Positions 51,437 through 61,385 of a DNA stretch of 64,000 bases are shown in pieces (within the stretch, counting starts at the first letter, position 1; the number at the start of each line of letters is the position of its first letter). Made by a program: the position numbers and the translations under genes. The notes below the pieces were generated by a model that saw only the letters and a list, made by a program, of their open reading frames with translations, searched no databases and was not told the origin of the DNA. This DNA comes from Lachnospiraceae bacterium (GTDB lineage Bacteria; Bacillota; Clostridia; Lachnospirales; Lachnospiraceae). Location of the stretch: assembly GCA_024691305.1 (NCBI GenBank), contig JAILNS010000015.1:62001-126000 (forward strand), read 5' to 3'.

Positions 51437-53566
51437 ATGGATAATAATATAAGACCTGTAGGAATTAAAAAGAATATCATATGGGTCATCGGCTTATGCA
51501 TCATAAGTTGGATTATTAATCTGTCCGGTGCCGCCATTGCGGATCGCTTCATTCTACCGATGTATCTTGACACTATCGGGACTATTCTTGCCGCCGTTGT
51601 GGGCGGTTATATGCCCGGTATCATTGTCGGTTTTGTCAGTAATTTTATCAAATCTTATGCGGATGAAAGTGCCATTTACTATGAATGCCTGAGCGTTCTT
51701 ATGGCGGTTTGCGCTTCGTGGTTTGAAGAAAAAGGCTATCTTAAGAAAGCCTGGGGTATAATCTCATATACGGTTTTGGCAGCACTTATAGGCGGTGGTC
51801 TGGGGTCTGTACTTACCTGGTTTTTGTACGGATTTGCAGGCGAAGGGATTTCCGTACGTTACGTCAAAGAACTGTATCAAAGCGGTGTGTTAAGTCCGTT
51901 TGCCGCTCAGTTTACGGCCGATTTTCTGATCGATCTGCTGGATAAGATCATAAATATGATCATAGTTATTCCGATCTATTATCTTATTCCCGATAGAATT
52001 CGCAGAAAATTCCTGTTAAGAGGCTGGCAGCAGAATCCTTTACACGGTAAGGAAAGAATAAATGCGGGCTCCATTCAGAACAGAACGCTTTCCATTAAGA
52101 CCAAGTTGCTGGCACTTATCACGTCCGCTCTGGTCGTTATAACTATTGTATCTATAGCTATCGGTTATAAGCTTTACATTAGCGACAGTGTTGATAATCA
52201 TATGGCCCTTGGACAGGGCGTCGCTTCCACGGTTGCCGGTGTAGTTGAACCGTACAGGATAGATGATTATATCGAACTTGGTTATTCGGCGATAGGTTAT
52301 GTTCGAACCGAAAACAATCTGTATGATATAAGGAGCAGTTCCAAGGATATTGAATATATATATGTTTACAGGATAACACCGGAAGGTTGTGTTGTCGTTT
52401 TTGATCTTGATACGGATGAAGTCACCGGCGGAAATGCGGGGGATATCATACCTTTTGATGAATCTTTTGATCCTTATATAGATACACTTCTTAAGGGCGG
52501 AGAGATAGAGCCGATCATAACCGATGATACATTTGGCTGGCTTCTTACAATATATAAACCAATCTATGATGAAAACGATGTCTGTCAGGCTTACGCCTGT
52601 GTAGATATTTCGATGGATTCGATAAGGTCAAACGGTTATTCGTTTCTTGCCAAATTGATATCACTGTTTGTAGGTACTTTTATACTTGTACTTGCCATAG
52701 GTTTGTGGGTTGTGAGATACAACCTTATATATCCGATTAATACCATGGCTATAGCGGCCACTGATTTTGCATATCATATGGAAGATGAACCTGAAGACAG
52801 CGTGGAGCGTATCAAGGAAATCCAGATAAGTACCGGAGATGAGATCGAGAACCTTTATCATGCTTTTACCAAGATGACAGAGGACAGTGTCGAATATGTA
52901 AATGAGATTAACGATAAAACCGATACGATACGACAGATGCAGGACGGTCTTATCATGGTACTCGCCGATATGGTTGAAAGCAGAGACCATAATACGGGCG
53001 ATCATGTCAAAAAAACAGCGATATATACCGGTATCATAATGAATGAACTCGTTAAAGAAGGTATATATACGGACATACTTACCGAAGATTTCATTGCCGA
53101 TGTTATTAAGTCTGCACCCCTTCATGATATTGGAAAGATCAGTGTTTCCGATGCAATACTAAATAAGCCCGGAAAACTTACGGATGAAGAGTTTGATAAG
53201 ATGAAGGTACATACGACCGCCGGCAGCGAGATAATATCCCGTGTTATAGACATGGTTCCGGATTCGGGTTACCTGGATACCGCAAAGGAACTTGCCGAGT
53301 TTCATCATGAAAAATGGAACGGAAGAGGTTATCCTCACGGACTGTCCGGTGAAGAGATACCTTTATCGGCAAGGATAATGGCGGTTGCGGATGTGTTTGA
53401 TGCACTTGTATCAAAGCGCAGTTACAAAGAAGGAATGCCTGTAGAAAAGGCACTCGATATAATAAGAGAAGGCATAGGAAATCATTTTGATCCTTATGTG
53501 GCTCAGGCGTTCTTAAATGCCGAAGATGAGGTTCGTAAGGTGGTTTATGATTTCCGGAAAGGGTAA
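51437..53566 (+). CDS. Membrane HD-GYP cyclic di-GMP phosphodiesterase
   Basis: 709 residues. The N-terminal 190 residues are a multi-helix membrane domain (five or six segments, GGYMPGIIVGFVSNF) resembling ECF-type S-component folds. A second membrane helix near 220-245 precedes a Cache-like extracellular domain (SIGYKLYISDSVDNHMALG and following), then another helix, a HAMP region and the HD-GYP domain. The HD pair is His563-Asp564 (PLHDIGK) and GYP is at 631-633 (GRGYPHGLSG), with HHEKWNG before it. It would degrade cyclic di-GMP to GMP, opposing the GGDEF proteins nearby. The sensed ligand is unknown. Confidence 0.93.
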   Translation: MDNNIRPVGIKKNIIWVIGLCIISWIINLSGAAIADRFILPMYLDTIGTILAAVVGGYMPGIIVGFVSNFIKSYADESAIYYECLSVLMAVCASWFEEKGYLKKAWGIISYTVLAALIGGGLGSVLTWFLYGFAGEGISVRYVKELYQSGVLSPFAAQFTADFLIDLLDKIINMIIVIPIYYLIPDRIRRKFLLRGWQQNPLHGKERINAGSIQNRTLSIKTKLLALITSALVVITIVSIAIGYKLYISDSVDNHMALGQGVASTVAGVVEPYRIDDYIELGYSAIGYVRTENNLYDIRSSSKDIEYIYVYRITPEGCVVVFDLDTDEVTGGNAGDIIPFDESFDPYIDTLLKGGEIEPIITDDTFGWLLTIYKPIYDENDVCQAYACVDISMDSIRSNGYSFLAKLISLFVGTFILVLAIGLWVVRYNLIYPINTMAIAATDFAYHMEDEPEDSVERIKEIQISTGDEIENLYHAFTKMTEDSVEYVNEINDKTDTIRQMQDGLIMVLADMVESRDHNTGDHVKKTAIYTGIIMNELVKEGIYTDILTEDFIADVIKSAPLHDIGKISVSDAILNKPGKLTDEEFDKMKVHTTAGSEIISRVIDMVPDSGYLDTAKELAEFHHEKWNGRGYPHGLSGEEIPLSARIMAVADVFDALVSKRSYKEGMPVEKALDIIREGIGNHFDPYVAQAFLNAEDEVRKVVYDFRKG

Positions 53567-53571
53567 ATAAT

Positions 53572-54210
53572 ATGGATACTTACAAGAAGATTGACTACTC
53601 AAGAAATAAGGATGTTGTGCTCAGATATATTTCAGGGCATTTTATCACCCCTAATTCCCATGTCAATTATTACATGGACTTAAGTGATATGAAATCCAGA
53701 CAACGTGAGGCAAGAGCTACAGGTGAAGAACTTGCGGAGATGTATCTTGCATCCGATCAGATCGATACCATTATGTGCTTAAACGGTATGGAAGTCGTTG
53801 CTGCATATCTTGCAAATAAACTTACCAAGATCGGTATCGTATCTGCCAATTCCCATCAGACGATGTATATCACGAGCCCCGAATATAACACCAGCGGTCA
53901 GATGATGTTTCGTGAGAATAACCAGCACATGATCAAAAACCGTAAGGTTCTTATTCTGATCGATTCAGCTACAACAGGCGTGACCCTTAAAAGTGCGGTC
54001 GGTTCCGTAAAGTTTTACGGCGGAGAAGTTGTGGGCATATCGGCTATTTTCTCGGTTGCAACACAGATAGATACGATACCGATAAGAGCTTTATATTCGA
54101 CCAAGGATCTTCCGGATTATACAAGTTACCGTCCCGATAACTGTGCTTTATGTAATGCAGGCGTACATGTCGATGCGATATGTAACGGTTTCGGATATTC
54201 CACGTTATAA
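53572..54210 (+). CDS. Orotate phosphoribosyltransferase-like protein
   Basis: 212 residues of PRTase type I fold. The PRPP-binding loop reads VLILIDSATTGVTL (from residue 126), where the usual pair of acidic residues before TTG is replaced by Ile-Asp, a partial degeneration. The C-terminus carries NCALCNAGVHVDAICNG with three Cys. It lacks pyr-operon neighbours, which suggests a role other than pyrimidine synthesis, for instance nucleobase salvage or regulation. It starts five bases after the HD-GYP gene. Catalytic activity is uncertain. Confidence 0.78.
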   Translation: MDTYKKIDYSRNKDVVLRYISGHFITPNSHVNYYMDLSDMKSRQREARATGEELAEMYLASDQIDTIMCLNGMEVVAAYLANKLTKIGIVSANSHQTMYITSPEYNTSGQMMFRENNQHMIKNRKVLILIDSATTGVTLKSAVGSVKFYGGEVVGISAIFSVATQIDTIPIRALYSTKDLPDYTSYRPDNCALCNAGVHVDAICNGFGYSTL

Positions 54211-54262
54211 CGGGAATTAATATTTAGTTACAGGTAGTTTTATTCGAAATGAGTGGGTTAAT

Positions 54263-54892
54263 ATGAATGAAATGATATTTAAAAGAAATGCTCTTTTGGC
54301 AAATAAAGTCATAGCCGGTCTCAGGTCGAGAAATATGTCCGGATACTATGCTGAGTCCAGGGAAGATGCTTTAAAACAGGCTCTTGAACTGATCCCCACA
54401 GGAGCAAGCGTTACTATGGGCGGTTGTATGAGCGCCCGTGAGATAGGGCTTGTTGACGAACTTAAAAATGGGGATTATAACTTTATTGACAGGGATGCCG
54501 AGGCAGATAAGCGTGCTGCAATGCTTAAGGCTTATGATGCGGATGTTTATATTGCAAGTGCTAATGCGATGACGGAAGATGGGGTGCTTGTCAATATTGA
54601 CGGTAATGCGAACCGTGTTTCGGCGATAGCTCAGGGACCTAAAAAAGTTATTTTTATAGTCGGGATGAACAAAGTATGTTCTGATACCGACGGCGCCATG
54701 AAAAGAGCACGTAATGTGGCAGCACCCATAAACGCTCAGCGTTTTGGCCTTAATACTCCCTGTGCAAAGACAGGCTCATGTATGGATTGTAAATCTCCGG
54801 ATACCATATGCTGTCAGTTTCTTATAACCAGATATTCAAAACACGGCGACAGGATCCATGTAATATTGGTTAATGATGATCTTGGATTTTAA
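54263..54892 (+). CDS. LUD-domain protein (lactate utilisation/DUF162-like)
   Basis: 209 residues of the LUD fold: SVTMGGCMSAREIGLVDEL, DVYIASANAMTEDGVLVNID, RVSAIAQGPKKVIFIVGMNK and a C-terminal Cys-rich stretch CAKTGSCMDCKSPDTICC. The C-terminal cysteines occur in the single-domain clostridial LUD proteins and may bind a metal or cluster. LutB/LutC use this fold in lactate oxidation, but no iron-sulfur partner is encoded nearby, so the role is unclear. The ribosome-binding site is GAGTGGG. It is followed by a GGDEF gene. Confidence 0.87.
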   Translation: MNEMIFKRNALLANKVIAGLRSRNMSGYYAESREDALKQALELIPTGASVTMGGCMSAREIGLVDELKNGDYNFIDRDAEADKRAAMLKAYDADVYIASANAMTEDGVLVNIDGNANRVSAIAQGPKKVIFIVGMNKVCSDTDGAMKRARNVAAPINAQRFGLNTPCAKTGSCMDCKSPDTICCQFLITRYSKHGDRIHVILVNDDLGF

Positions 54893-54913
54893 ACATGGAT
54901 GTGATCTTTGGTC

Positions 54914-56026
54914 ATGAATAGTTTAGAACATTTAATACATGTAATAAGACAGGTGATAGCGGGAAGGCAGTTGATCGATAATTCCAATAAATATCGGATC
55001 ATGTGCCTTGTTACTGCGTTCATACATTTGATCTTTTGTATCAGTATGGGCGCTATGGGTGCTGATATTCTTTGCTATTACAATATTTTTATAGTCTATA
55101 TGTACTGTGTTCTGGGCATATTTGTTTCCGCAAAGAAAAAATTCAGATTGATTATGATCTTCTTTTTTGTGGAAGTAGAATTTCATTCATCACTGGCAAC
55201 CATCCTGTTAGGATCTCAAATGGGATTTATGCTTTATACGGTTGCTCTTATTCCTGCTGCTTTTTATCTTGCAAATTCGCTTACGAACAGAAATAAACAT
55301 GCGAGATATTCTCTTATGTTATCGGTATTTGTCATAGTCGTATACTTTACCATGAGTATTTTGGCTCCGGGTATTACTCCCTATTATGATATATCGGCAT
55401 ATCCGGGTATTATGACCGGACTCAGGTATATGAATATCATGATCGCATTCATTCTCGAGCTTGCTTTTTCTTTGCTTTTTGCTCAGGAATCAAGATATAT
55501 GGAACAGCTTCTTGAAAATGAGAATGTAAAGCTTGGAGTGGAAGCCAGTTATGATCCGCTTACCAGGCTTCATAACCGTAGAAGCATGACCAAATATATG
55601 ACCGATGAAATAGAAAAAAACAAGGATACCGATACCGATTTTTGCATCGTTATGCTCGACATAGATGACTTTAAAAATATAAATGACAGTTATGGTCATG
55701 ATGTGGGTGATAAGGTCCTGGTCACCCTGGCAAATATCATCACAGAGGAAGTAAGGTCGGAAGATTATTCTTGCAGATGGGGCGGAGAAGAGTTTTTGCT
55801 GTTCATTCACGGGGATAAGAATCAGACTTATTTTGTCGCAGACAGGATCAGACGTAAACTTGAGGATACCGTTCTTAAGAACAAATATGACGGAACATTT
55901 AGAGTGACTGCTACATTCGGTATAACACAGTATAATAAATTCGCACCTCTAAGGACCAATATTGATGATGCCGATGAAAAACTGTATTACGGAAAGAATC
56001 ATGGAAAAAACCAGGTTGTATCTTAA
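54914..56026 (+). CDS. Membrane diguanylate cyclase (GGDEF)
   Basis: 370 residues from ATG 54914 (a TTG at 54908 is possible). The first 200 residues contain six membrane helices as a MASE-like sensor, then a short coiled coil (MEQLLENENVKLG). The GGDEF domain has active-site GGEEF at 290-294 and RSED five residues before it, the inhibitory I-site. DPLTRLHNRRSM and LDIDDFKNINDSYGHDVGD are standard. It would make cyclic di-GMP in response to a membrane signal. The HD-GYP, PRTase-like and LUD genes lie just upstream, so its expression may be linked to them. Confidence 0.93.
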   Translation: MNSLEHLIHVIRQVIAGRQLIDNSNKYRIMCLVTAFIHLIFCISMGAMGADILCYYNIFIVYMYCVLGIFVSAKKKFRLIMIFFFVEVEFHSSLATILLGSQMGFMLYTVALIPAAFYLANSLTNRNKHARYSLMLSVFVIVVYFTMSILAPGITPYYDISAYPGIMTGLRYMNIMIAFILELAFSLLFAQESRYMEQLLENENVKLGVEASYDPLTRLHNRRSMTKYMTDEIEKNKDTDTDFCIVMLDIDDFKNINDSYGHDVGDKVLVTLANIITEEVRSEDYSCRWGGEEFLLFIHGDKNQTYFVADRIRRKLEDTVLKNKYDGTFRVTATFGITQYNKFAPLRTNIDDADEKLYYGKNHGKNQVVS

Positions 56027-56058
56027 ACATAATTATTTAGACTCGGATTGGAGAAAAA

Positions 56059-56901
56059 ATGCTTGGTATCATTGATGTAGGCGGAGGAACCAGGGATATA
56101 TACGGGGCCGGAGTGCTCGATTATCTTATGGATCAAAACATAAATGCGGATTTTTTTATAGGAGTGTCTGCGGGAAGCGCAAACGGATCTTCTTATCTGG
56201 CCCATCAAAGGGGCAGAAACTATAAATTCTATAACGAATATGCTTTCAGAAAAGAGTATATGAGTTTTGGGAATTTTCTTAAAACGGGATCCTATCTTGA
56301 TTTGAATTATATATACGGTACATTATGCAGGGCAGAAGGAGAAAATCCTTTTGACTATAATGCTTTTATGGATAATCCCGCTTGTTTTTATATCGTAAGT
56401 ACCGATGCTTTTTCCGGTGAACCGGTTTATTTTGAGAAAAAGGATATGAGGCAGGATCATTACGAGACTCTCATGACTTCAAGTTGTGTACCCGGTATCA
56501 ACAAGCCTTATGTTTTTAAGGGAAAACCGTATTTTGACGGTGGGATAGGCGATCTGATCCCGATAAAAAAGGCATTGGATCATGGCTGTGACAAACTGAT
56601 AGTTATCCTTACCCGCCCCAGGAAAGCATTTCGTAAGCCAAAGACCGATGTAAGCGTATCTAAATTTGTTGCTTTAAAATATCCATATACGGCCGATGCC
56701 ATATGCAGAAGATGCGATGTGTATAATGAGGAACTTAAACTTGCACTTTCTCTTGAAGAAGAAGGTAAGCTACTTATTCTGGCACCTGATGATATAAGTA
56801 ATATGAAGACACTCACAAAAGATGTGACGATACTTAACCGTTTATACAGGAAAGGTTATACAGACGCACTTAAAGTGAAGGATTATCTGAAAAATGCATA
56901 A
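56059..56901 (+). CDS. Patatin-like phospholipase (RssA-type)
   Basis: 280 residues. The serine-hydrolase dyad is visible as GVSAG (nucleophile Ser37, motif GxSxG) and Asp160 in YFDGGIGD, with the oxyanion-type DVGGGTRD at the start (GGGTRDIYGAG). These lipases release fatty acids from glycerolipids. The length is normal for the short bacterial class. It ends inside the start of a COG0523 GTPase gene (8-base overlap), so both are coupled. A TTGGAGA ribosome-binding site precedes ATG. Confidence 0.92.
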   Translation: MLGIIDVGGGTRDIYGAGVLDYLMDQNINADFFIGVSAGSANGSSYLAHQRGRNYKFYNEYAFRKEYMSFGNFLKTGSYLDLNYIYGTLCRAEGENPFDYNAFMDNPACFYIVSTDAFSGEPVYFEKKDMRQDHYETLMTSSCVPGINKPYVFKGKPYFDGGIGDLIPIKKALDHGCDKLIVILTRPRKAFRKPKTDVSVSKFVALKYPYTADAICRRCDVYNEELKLALSLEEEGKLLILAPDDISNMKTLTKDVTILNRLYRKGYTDALKVKDYLKNA

Positions 56902-57871
56902 GATAGATCTTATTACCGGATTCTTGGGATCCGGTAAAACTACGTTTATAAGGAAATATGTTGAATATCTTTTATCTTTAGGGGAAAGGATAGGGATCAT
57001 TGAAAATGATTTCGGAGCCATTAATGTTGACAGGGTCCTCCTTAAGGATGTTCTTGGTGATAAATGCGGAATGGAAATGATAATAGGCGGAGATGATCTT
57101 GATACCCATAAAAGACGCATGAAGACCAAACTGATAGCAATGGCCATGAACGGTTACGAGAGAGTGATCATAGAACCTTCGGGGATATTTGACGTCGATG
57201 AACTCTTTGATCTTTTATATGAGGAACCGCTCGATAGAATGTACGAGATGGGTTCTGTCATAACCGTAGTCGATGGTGCACTGATGTATGCACTTAAAGA
57301 TACCGAAACGGATTTATCTGAGGAATCAAGATATCTGATATGTGCACAGTGTGCATGTGCCGGAAAGATAGTTTTGAGCAAACTTGATGTGATCGAAAAA
57401 AACGATACTGACAGGGGCATAGAAAGATCCATGGCCCGGATAAACACATGCTTAGAGGAGTTTAAATGTAAACGTATCATACAGGAAAATGATTGTGTTG
57501 CCGTATGCCTTACAGATATTGATCCGGAAACGATCCGGACAATTGCAGATTGTGGATATAAGAGGTTTTCTCATGTCAAAATACCTGTTATAGACAGTGG
57601 CCATTACGGATCTAAATTCTGTTATCATCTGGAACTAACGTATGATGAACTTGTACATGCCTTAAAAGGCGTTTTTTCTTCGCGGGAATGTGGGAACATT
57701 TTCAGGATAAAAGGATATATGAACACCAAAGACAGGGGATGGATCGAGATCAATTCCACGCCGGAGGACCCGGTATGTATTTTACCTGCCGATGAGTCGG
57801 AAAATGTGATCATCATCATTGGCGAAAATATGTCAACCGAAGCTATACAAAAGTACATTCCGATACAGTGA
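56894..57871 (+). CDS. COG0523-like GTPase lacking the CxCC motif
   Basis: 325 residues. P-loop GFLGSGKT at residues 9-16, IIENDFGAINVD, IIEPSGIFDVDELF and G4 SKLD (IVLSKLDVI) are present. The metal-binding GCxCC position is instead IIGGDDLD (Gly65-Gly66-Asp67-Asp68), so the classic zinc or cobalt site is missing. The C-terminal CobW-like domain is shorter and lacks a His-rich loop. The start overlaps the patatin gene by eight bases. Metal handling is therefore doubtful; it could be a signalling or scaffolding GTPase for the lipase. Family call is by P-loop and domain layout. Confidence 0.85.
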   Translation: MHKIDLITGFLGSGKTTFIRKYVEYLLSLGERIGIIENDFGAINVDRVLLKDVLGDKCGMEMIIGGDDLDTHKRRMKTKLIAMAMNGYERVIIEPSGIFDVDELFDLLYEEPLDRMYEMGSVITVVDGALMYALKDTETDLSEESRYLICAQCACAGKIVLSKLDVIEKNDTDRGIERSMARINTCLEEFKCKRIIQENDCVAVCLTDIDPETIRTIADCGYKRFSHVKIPVIDSGHYGSKFCYHLELTYDELVHALKGVFSSRECGNIFRIKGYMNTKDRGWIEINSTPEDPVCILPADESENVIIIIGENMSTEAIQKYIPIQ

Positions 57872-57887
57872 AACTCGCTCGTTCTCA

Positions 57888-59290
<1,403 letters not shown>

Positions 59291-59303
59291 TAAGATCAAT
59301 TAC

Positions 59304-59346
59304 GGCTCCCGTCTGTGTTTACAGGCGGGAGCCTTATGACTTTTTC
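59304..59346 (+). terminator. Terminator of enolase
   Basis: GGCTCCCGTCTGT (59304-59316) pairs with ACAGGCGGGAGCC (59321-59333) around GTTT with one G-T wobble. TTATGACTTTTT follows. It is the strongest hairpin in this half of the window. Confidence 0.92.
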
Positions 59347-59380
59347 TAATTTTCCGCATTTGTTATAACAGGAGACGATC

Positions 59381-59905
59381 ATGAAAAAAATCGAAGATTA
59401 TGTCAGAACGATACCTGATTTTCCGGAACCCGGAGTTATGTTTCGTGATATTACCACGATTCTTCAGGATGCAGACGGCTTTCATCTTGCAATAGATGAA
59501 TTAAACAAGCTTATAGAAGGCCTTGATTTTGATGCTATAGTCGGAGCAGAGTCGCGAGGATTTATTCTTGGTGCACCGCTTGCATATGAGCAGCATAAGC
59601 CTTTTATACTTATCCGGAAAAAAGGAAAACTCCCCTTTGAGACAGTTTCCCAGGAATATGAGCTTGAATACGGTACTGCTACGATCGAAATGCACAAGGA
59701 TGCAATAGTGCCCGGACAAAAGGTTGTTATCGTTGATGATCTGATCGCGACAGGAGGTACGCTTGAGGCTTCCGCAAAACTTGTAGAGACTCTCGGCGGA
59801 GAAGTTGTAAAGATCATATGCCTTATGGAACTTGCAGGTCTTAAAGGCAGAGATAAACTTACGAAATATGATGTAGAATCCGTTATTACTTATGATGGTA
59901 AATAA
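59381..59905 (+). CDS. apt: Adenine phosphoribosyltransferase
   Basis: 174 residues. It makes AMP from adenine and PRPP in purine salvage. FPEPGVMFRDITTIL, GAESRGFILGAPLAYE and the PRPP-binding VVIVDDLIATGGTLEA are diagnostic. Ribosome-binding site AGGAGA. A purine permease gene follows 33 bases later, so uptake and salvage are co-expressed. Confidence 0.98.
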   Translation: MKKIEDYVRTIPDFPEPGVMFRDITTILQDADGFHLAIDELNKLIEGLDFDAIVGAESRGFILGAPLAYEQHKPFILIRKKGKLPFETVSQEYELEYGTATIEMHKDAIVPGQKVVIVDDLIATGGTLEASAKLVETLGGEVVKIICLMELAGLKGRDKLTKYDVESVITYDGK

Positions 59906-59938
59906 ACGCAAATAATGCGTTTTTATAAGGAGGGAAAG

Positions 59939-61279
59939 ATGGAGAAATTTTTTAAACTCAATGAGAACGGCACAAATGTAAAAACAGAAGTCATTGCCGG
60001 ACTCACAACCTTCATGACCATGGCGTACATACTTGCTGTCAATCCGGCAATATTGTCCGCATCAGGCATGGATCCGACAGCGATACTTATTGCTACTGCA
60101 CTTGCTTCATTTATCGGAACTGTCTGCATGGCACTCATGGCAAATTATCCTTTTGCGCTTGCACCCGGTCTTGGACTTAATGCTTACTTTGCATATACCG
60201 TATGCGGTGCCATGGGATATTCCTGGCAGTTTGCTCTTTTTGCAGTATTTGTAGAAGGTATTATTTTCGTAGTCCTTTCGGTTACGAATGTTCGTGAAGC
60301 TATCTTCAATGCAATACCTCTTACACTTAAAAAAGGCGTTTCTGTCGGTATCGGTCTGTTCGTTGCATTTATAGGTCTTCAGAATGGCTCTATCGTAGTA
60401 AACAATGATTCAACACTTGTATCACTGGTAAGTTTCAAGACCGATTTCACCAATGTAGGTATCTGTGCGCTGCTTGCCATCATAGGAACCTTCATTATTG
60501 CAATTCTTCATTATAAGAAGGTTAAGGGATCTATCCTTATCGGCGTTCTTATTACATGGGTACTTGGTATCATATGCCAGCTTACAGGTCTTTATACCGG
60601 CAATTCCGTACTCCCTCAGTGGAGCACATTTAATCTCGGTGCACTCGGACTTACATTTGGAAAATGCTTTTCAAGTGAAGCATTTGCTAATTTCCGTATT
60701 CTTGATTTCATCGTTATCATGTTCTCATTCCTGTTCGTTGATGTATTCGATACTATAGGTACACTCATCGGCTGTGCGAACAAGGCTAACATGCTTGATA
60801 AAGACGGAAAGCTTCCTCGCATTAAACAGGCACTTCTTGCTGATGCGGTAGCTACCAGTGCAGGTGCTATTCTCGGTACATCTACAACAACTACTTTTGT
60901 AGAGAGTTCCGCAGGTGTATCCGAAGGTGGACGTACAGGACTTTCAGCTATAGTTACCGGTTTAATGTTCCTGCTTGCTATCTTCTTATCACCTATATTT
61001 ATTGCAATTCCCGGATTTGCAACCGCTCCGGCACTTATTTTTGTAGGCTTCCTTATGATCACTGCTGTAGCAGATATTGACTTTAATGATCTTACAGAAG
61101 CTGTTCCCGCATATCTTGCACTTGTGGCTATGCCCATACTTTACAGTATCTCCGATGGTATAGCAGTAGGTGTTATCTCTTATGTGGTTATAAATGCATG
61201 TTCAGGAAAGGCAAAGAAGATCAGCCCGCTTATGTATGTTCTCGCGGTACTGTTTGTTCTTAAGTATATGTTCCTGTAA
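59939..61279 (+). CDS. AzgA/PbuG-type purine permease (NCS2)
   Basis: 446 residues from ATG 59939 behind AAGGAGGG; ATG 59915 is further upstream and has no such site. About twelve membrane segments. The family motifs TEVIAGLTTFMTMAYILAVN, ALAPGLGLNAYFAYTVC and the later FVDVFDTIGTLIG are those of the AzgA-like hypoxanthine/guanine/adenine permeases. Together with apt this suggests uptake of adenine or related bases. Exact specificity is not determined. Confidence 0.96.
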   Translation: MEKFFKLNENGTNVKTEVIAGLTTFMTMAYILAVNPAILSASGMDPTAILIATALASFIGTVCMALMANYPFALAPGLGLNAYFAYTVCGAMGYSWQFALFAVFVEGIIFVVLSVTNVREAIFNAIPLTLKKGVSVGIGLFVAFIGLQNGSIVVNNDSTLVSLVSFKTDFTNVGICALLAIIGTFIIAILHYKKVKGSILIGVLITWVLGIICQLTGLYTGNSVLPQWSTFNLGALGLTFGKCFSSEAFANFRILDFIVIMFSFLFVDVFDTIGTLIGCANKANMLDKDGKLPRIKQALLADAVATSAGAILGTSTTTTFVESSAGVSEGGRTGLSAIVTGLMFLLAIFLSPIFIAIPGFATAPALIFVGFLMITAVADIDFNDLTEAVPAYLALVAMPILYSISDGIAVGVISYVVINACSGKAKKISPLMYVLAVLFVLKYMFL

Positions 61280-61297
61280 TTAAAAGACTAATGAATG

Positions 61298-61364
61298 AGG
61301 CTTACATGGTGATATCGCTCTTACAGCATTATTGTGCGGACGGAGTGATATCTCATGTAAGCCT
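61298..61364 (+). terminator. Long hairpin after the purine permease
   Basis: AGGCTTACATG (61298-61308) pairs with CATGTAAGCCT (61354-61364), and inside this GATATC (61311-61316) pairs with GATATC (61347-61352). A 30-base apical part remains. The following T-tract is short (TTTTA). It probably ends the apt-permease mRNA, though it is an unusually long stem for that. Confidence 0.7.
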
Positions 61365-61385
61365 TTTATGATGATCGGGGGTTTT

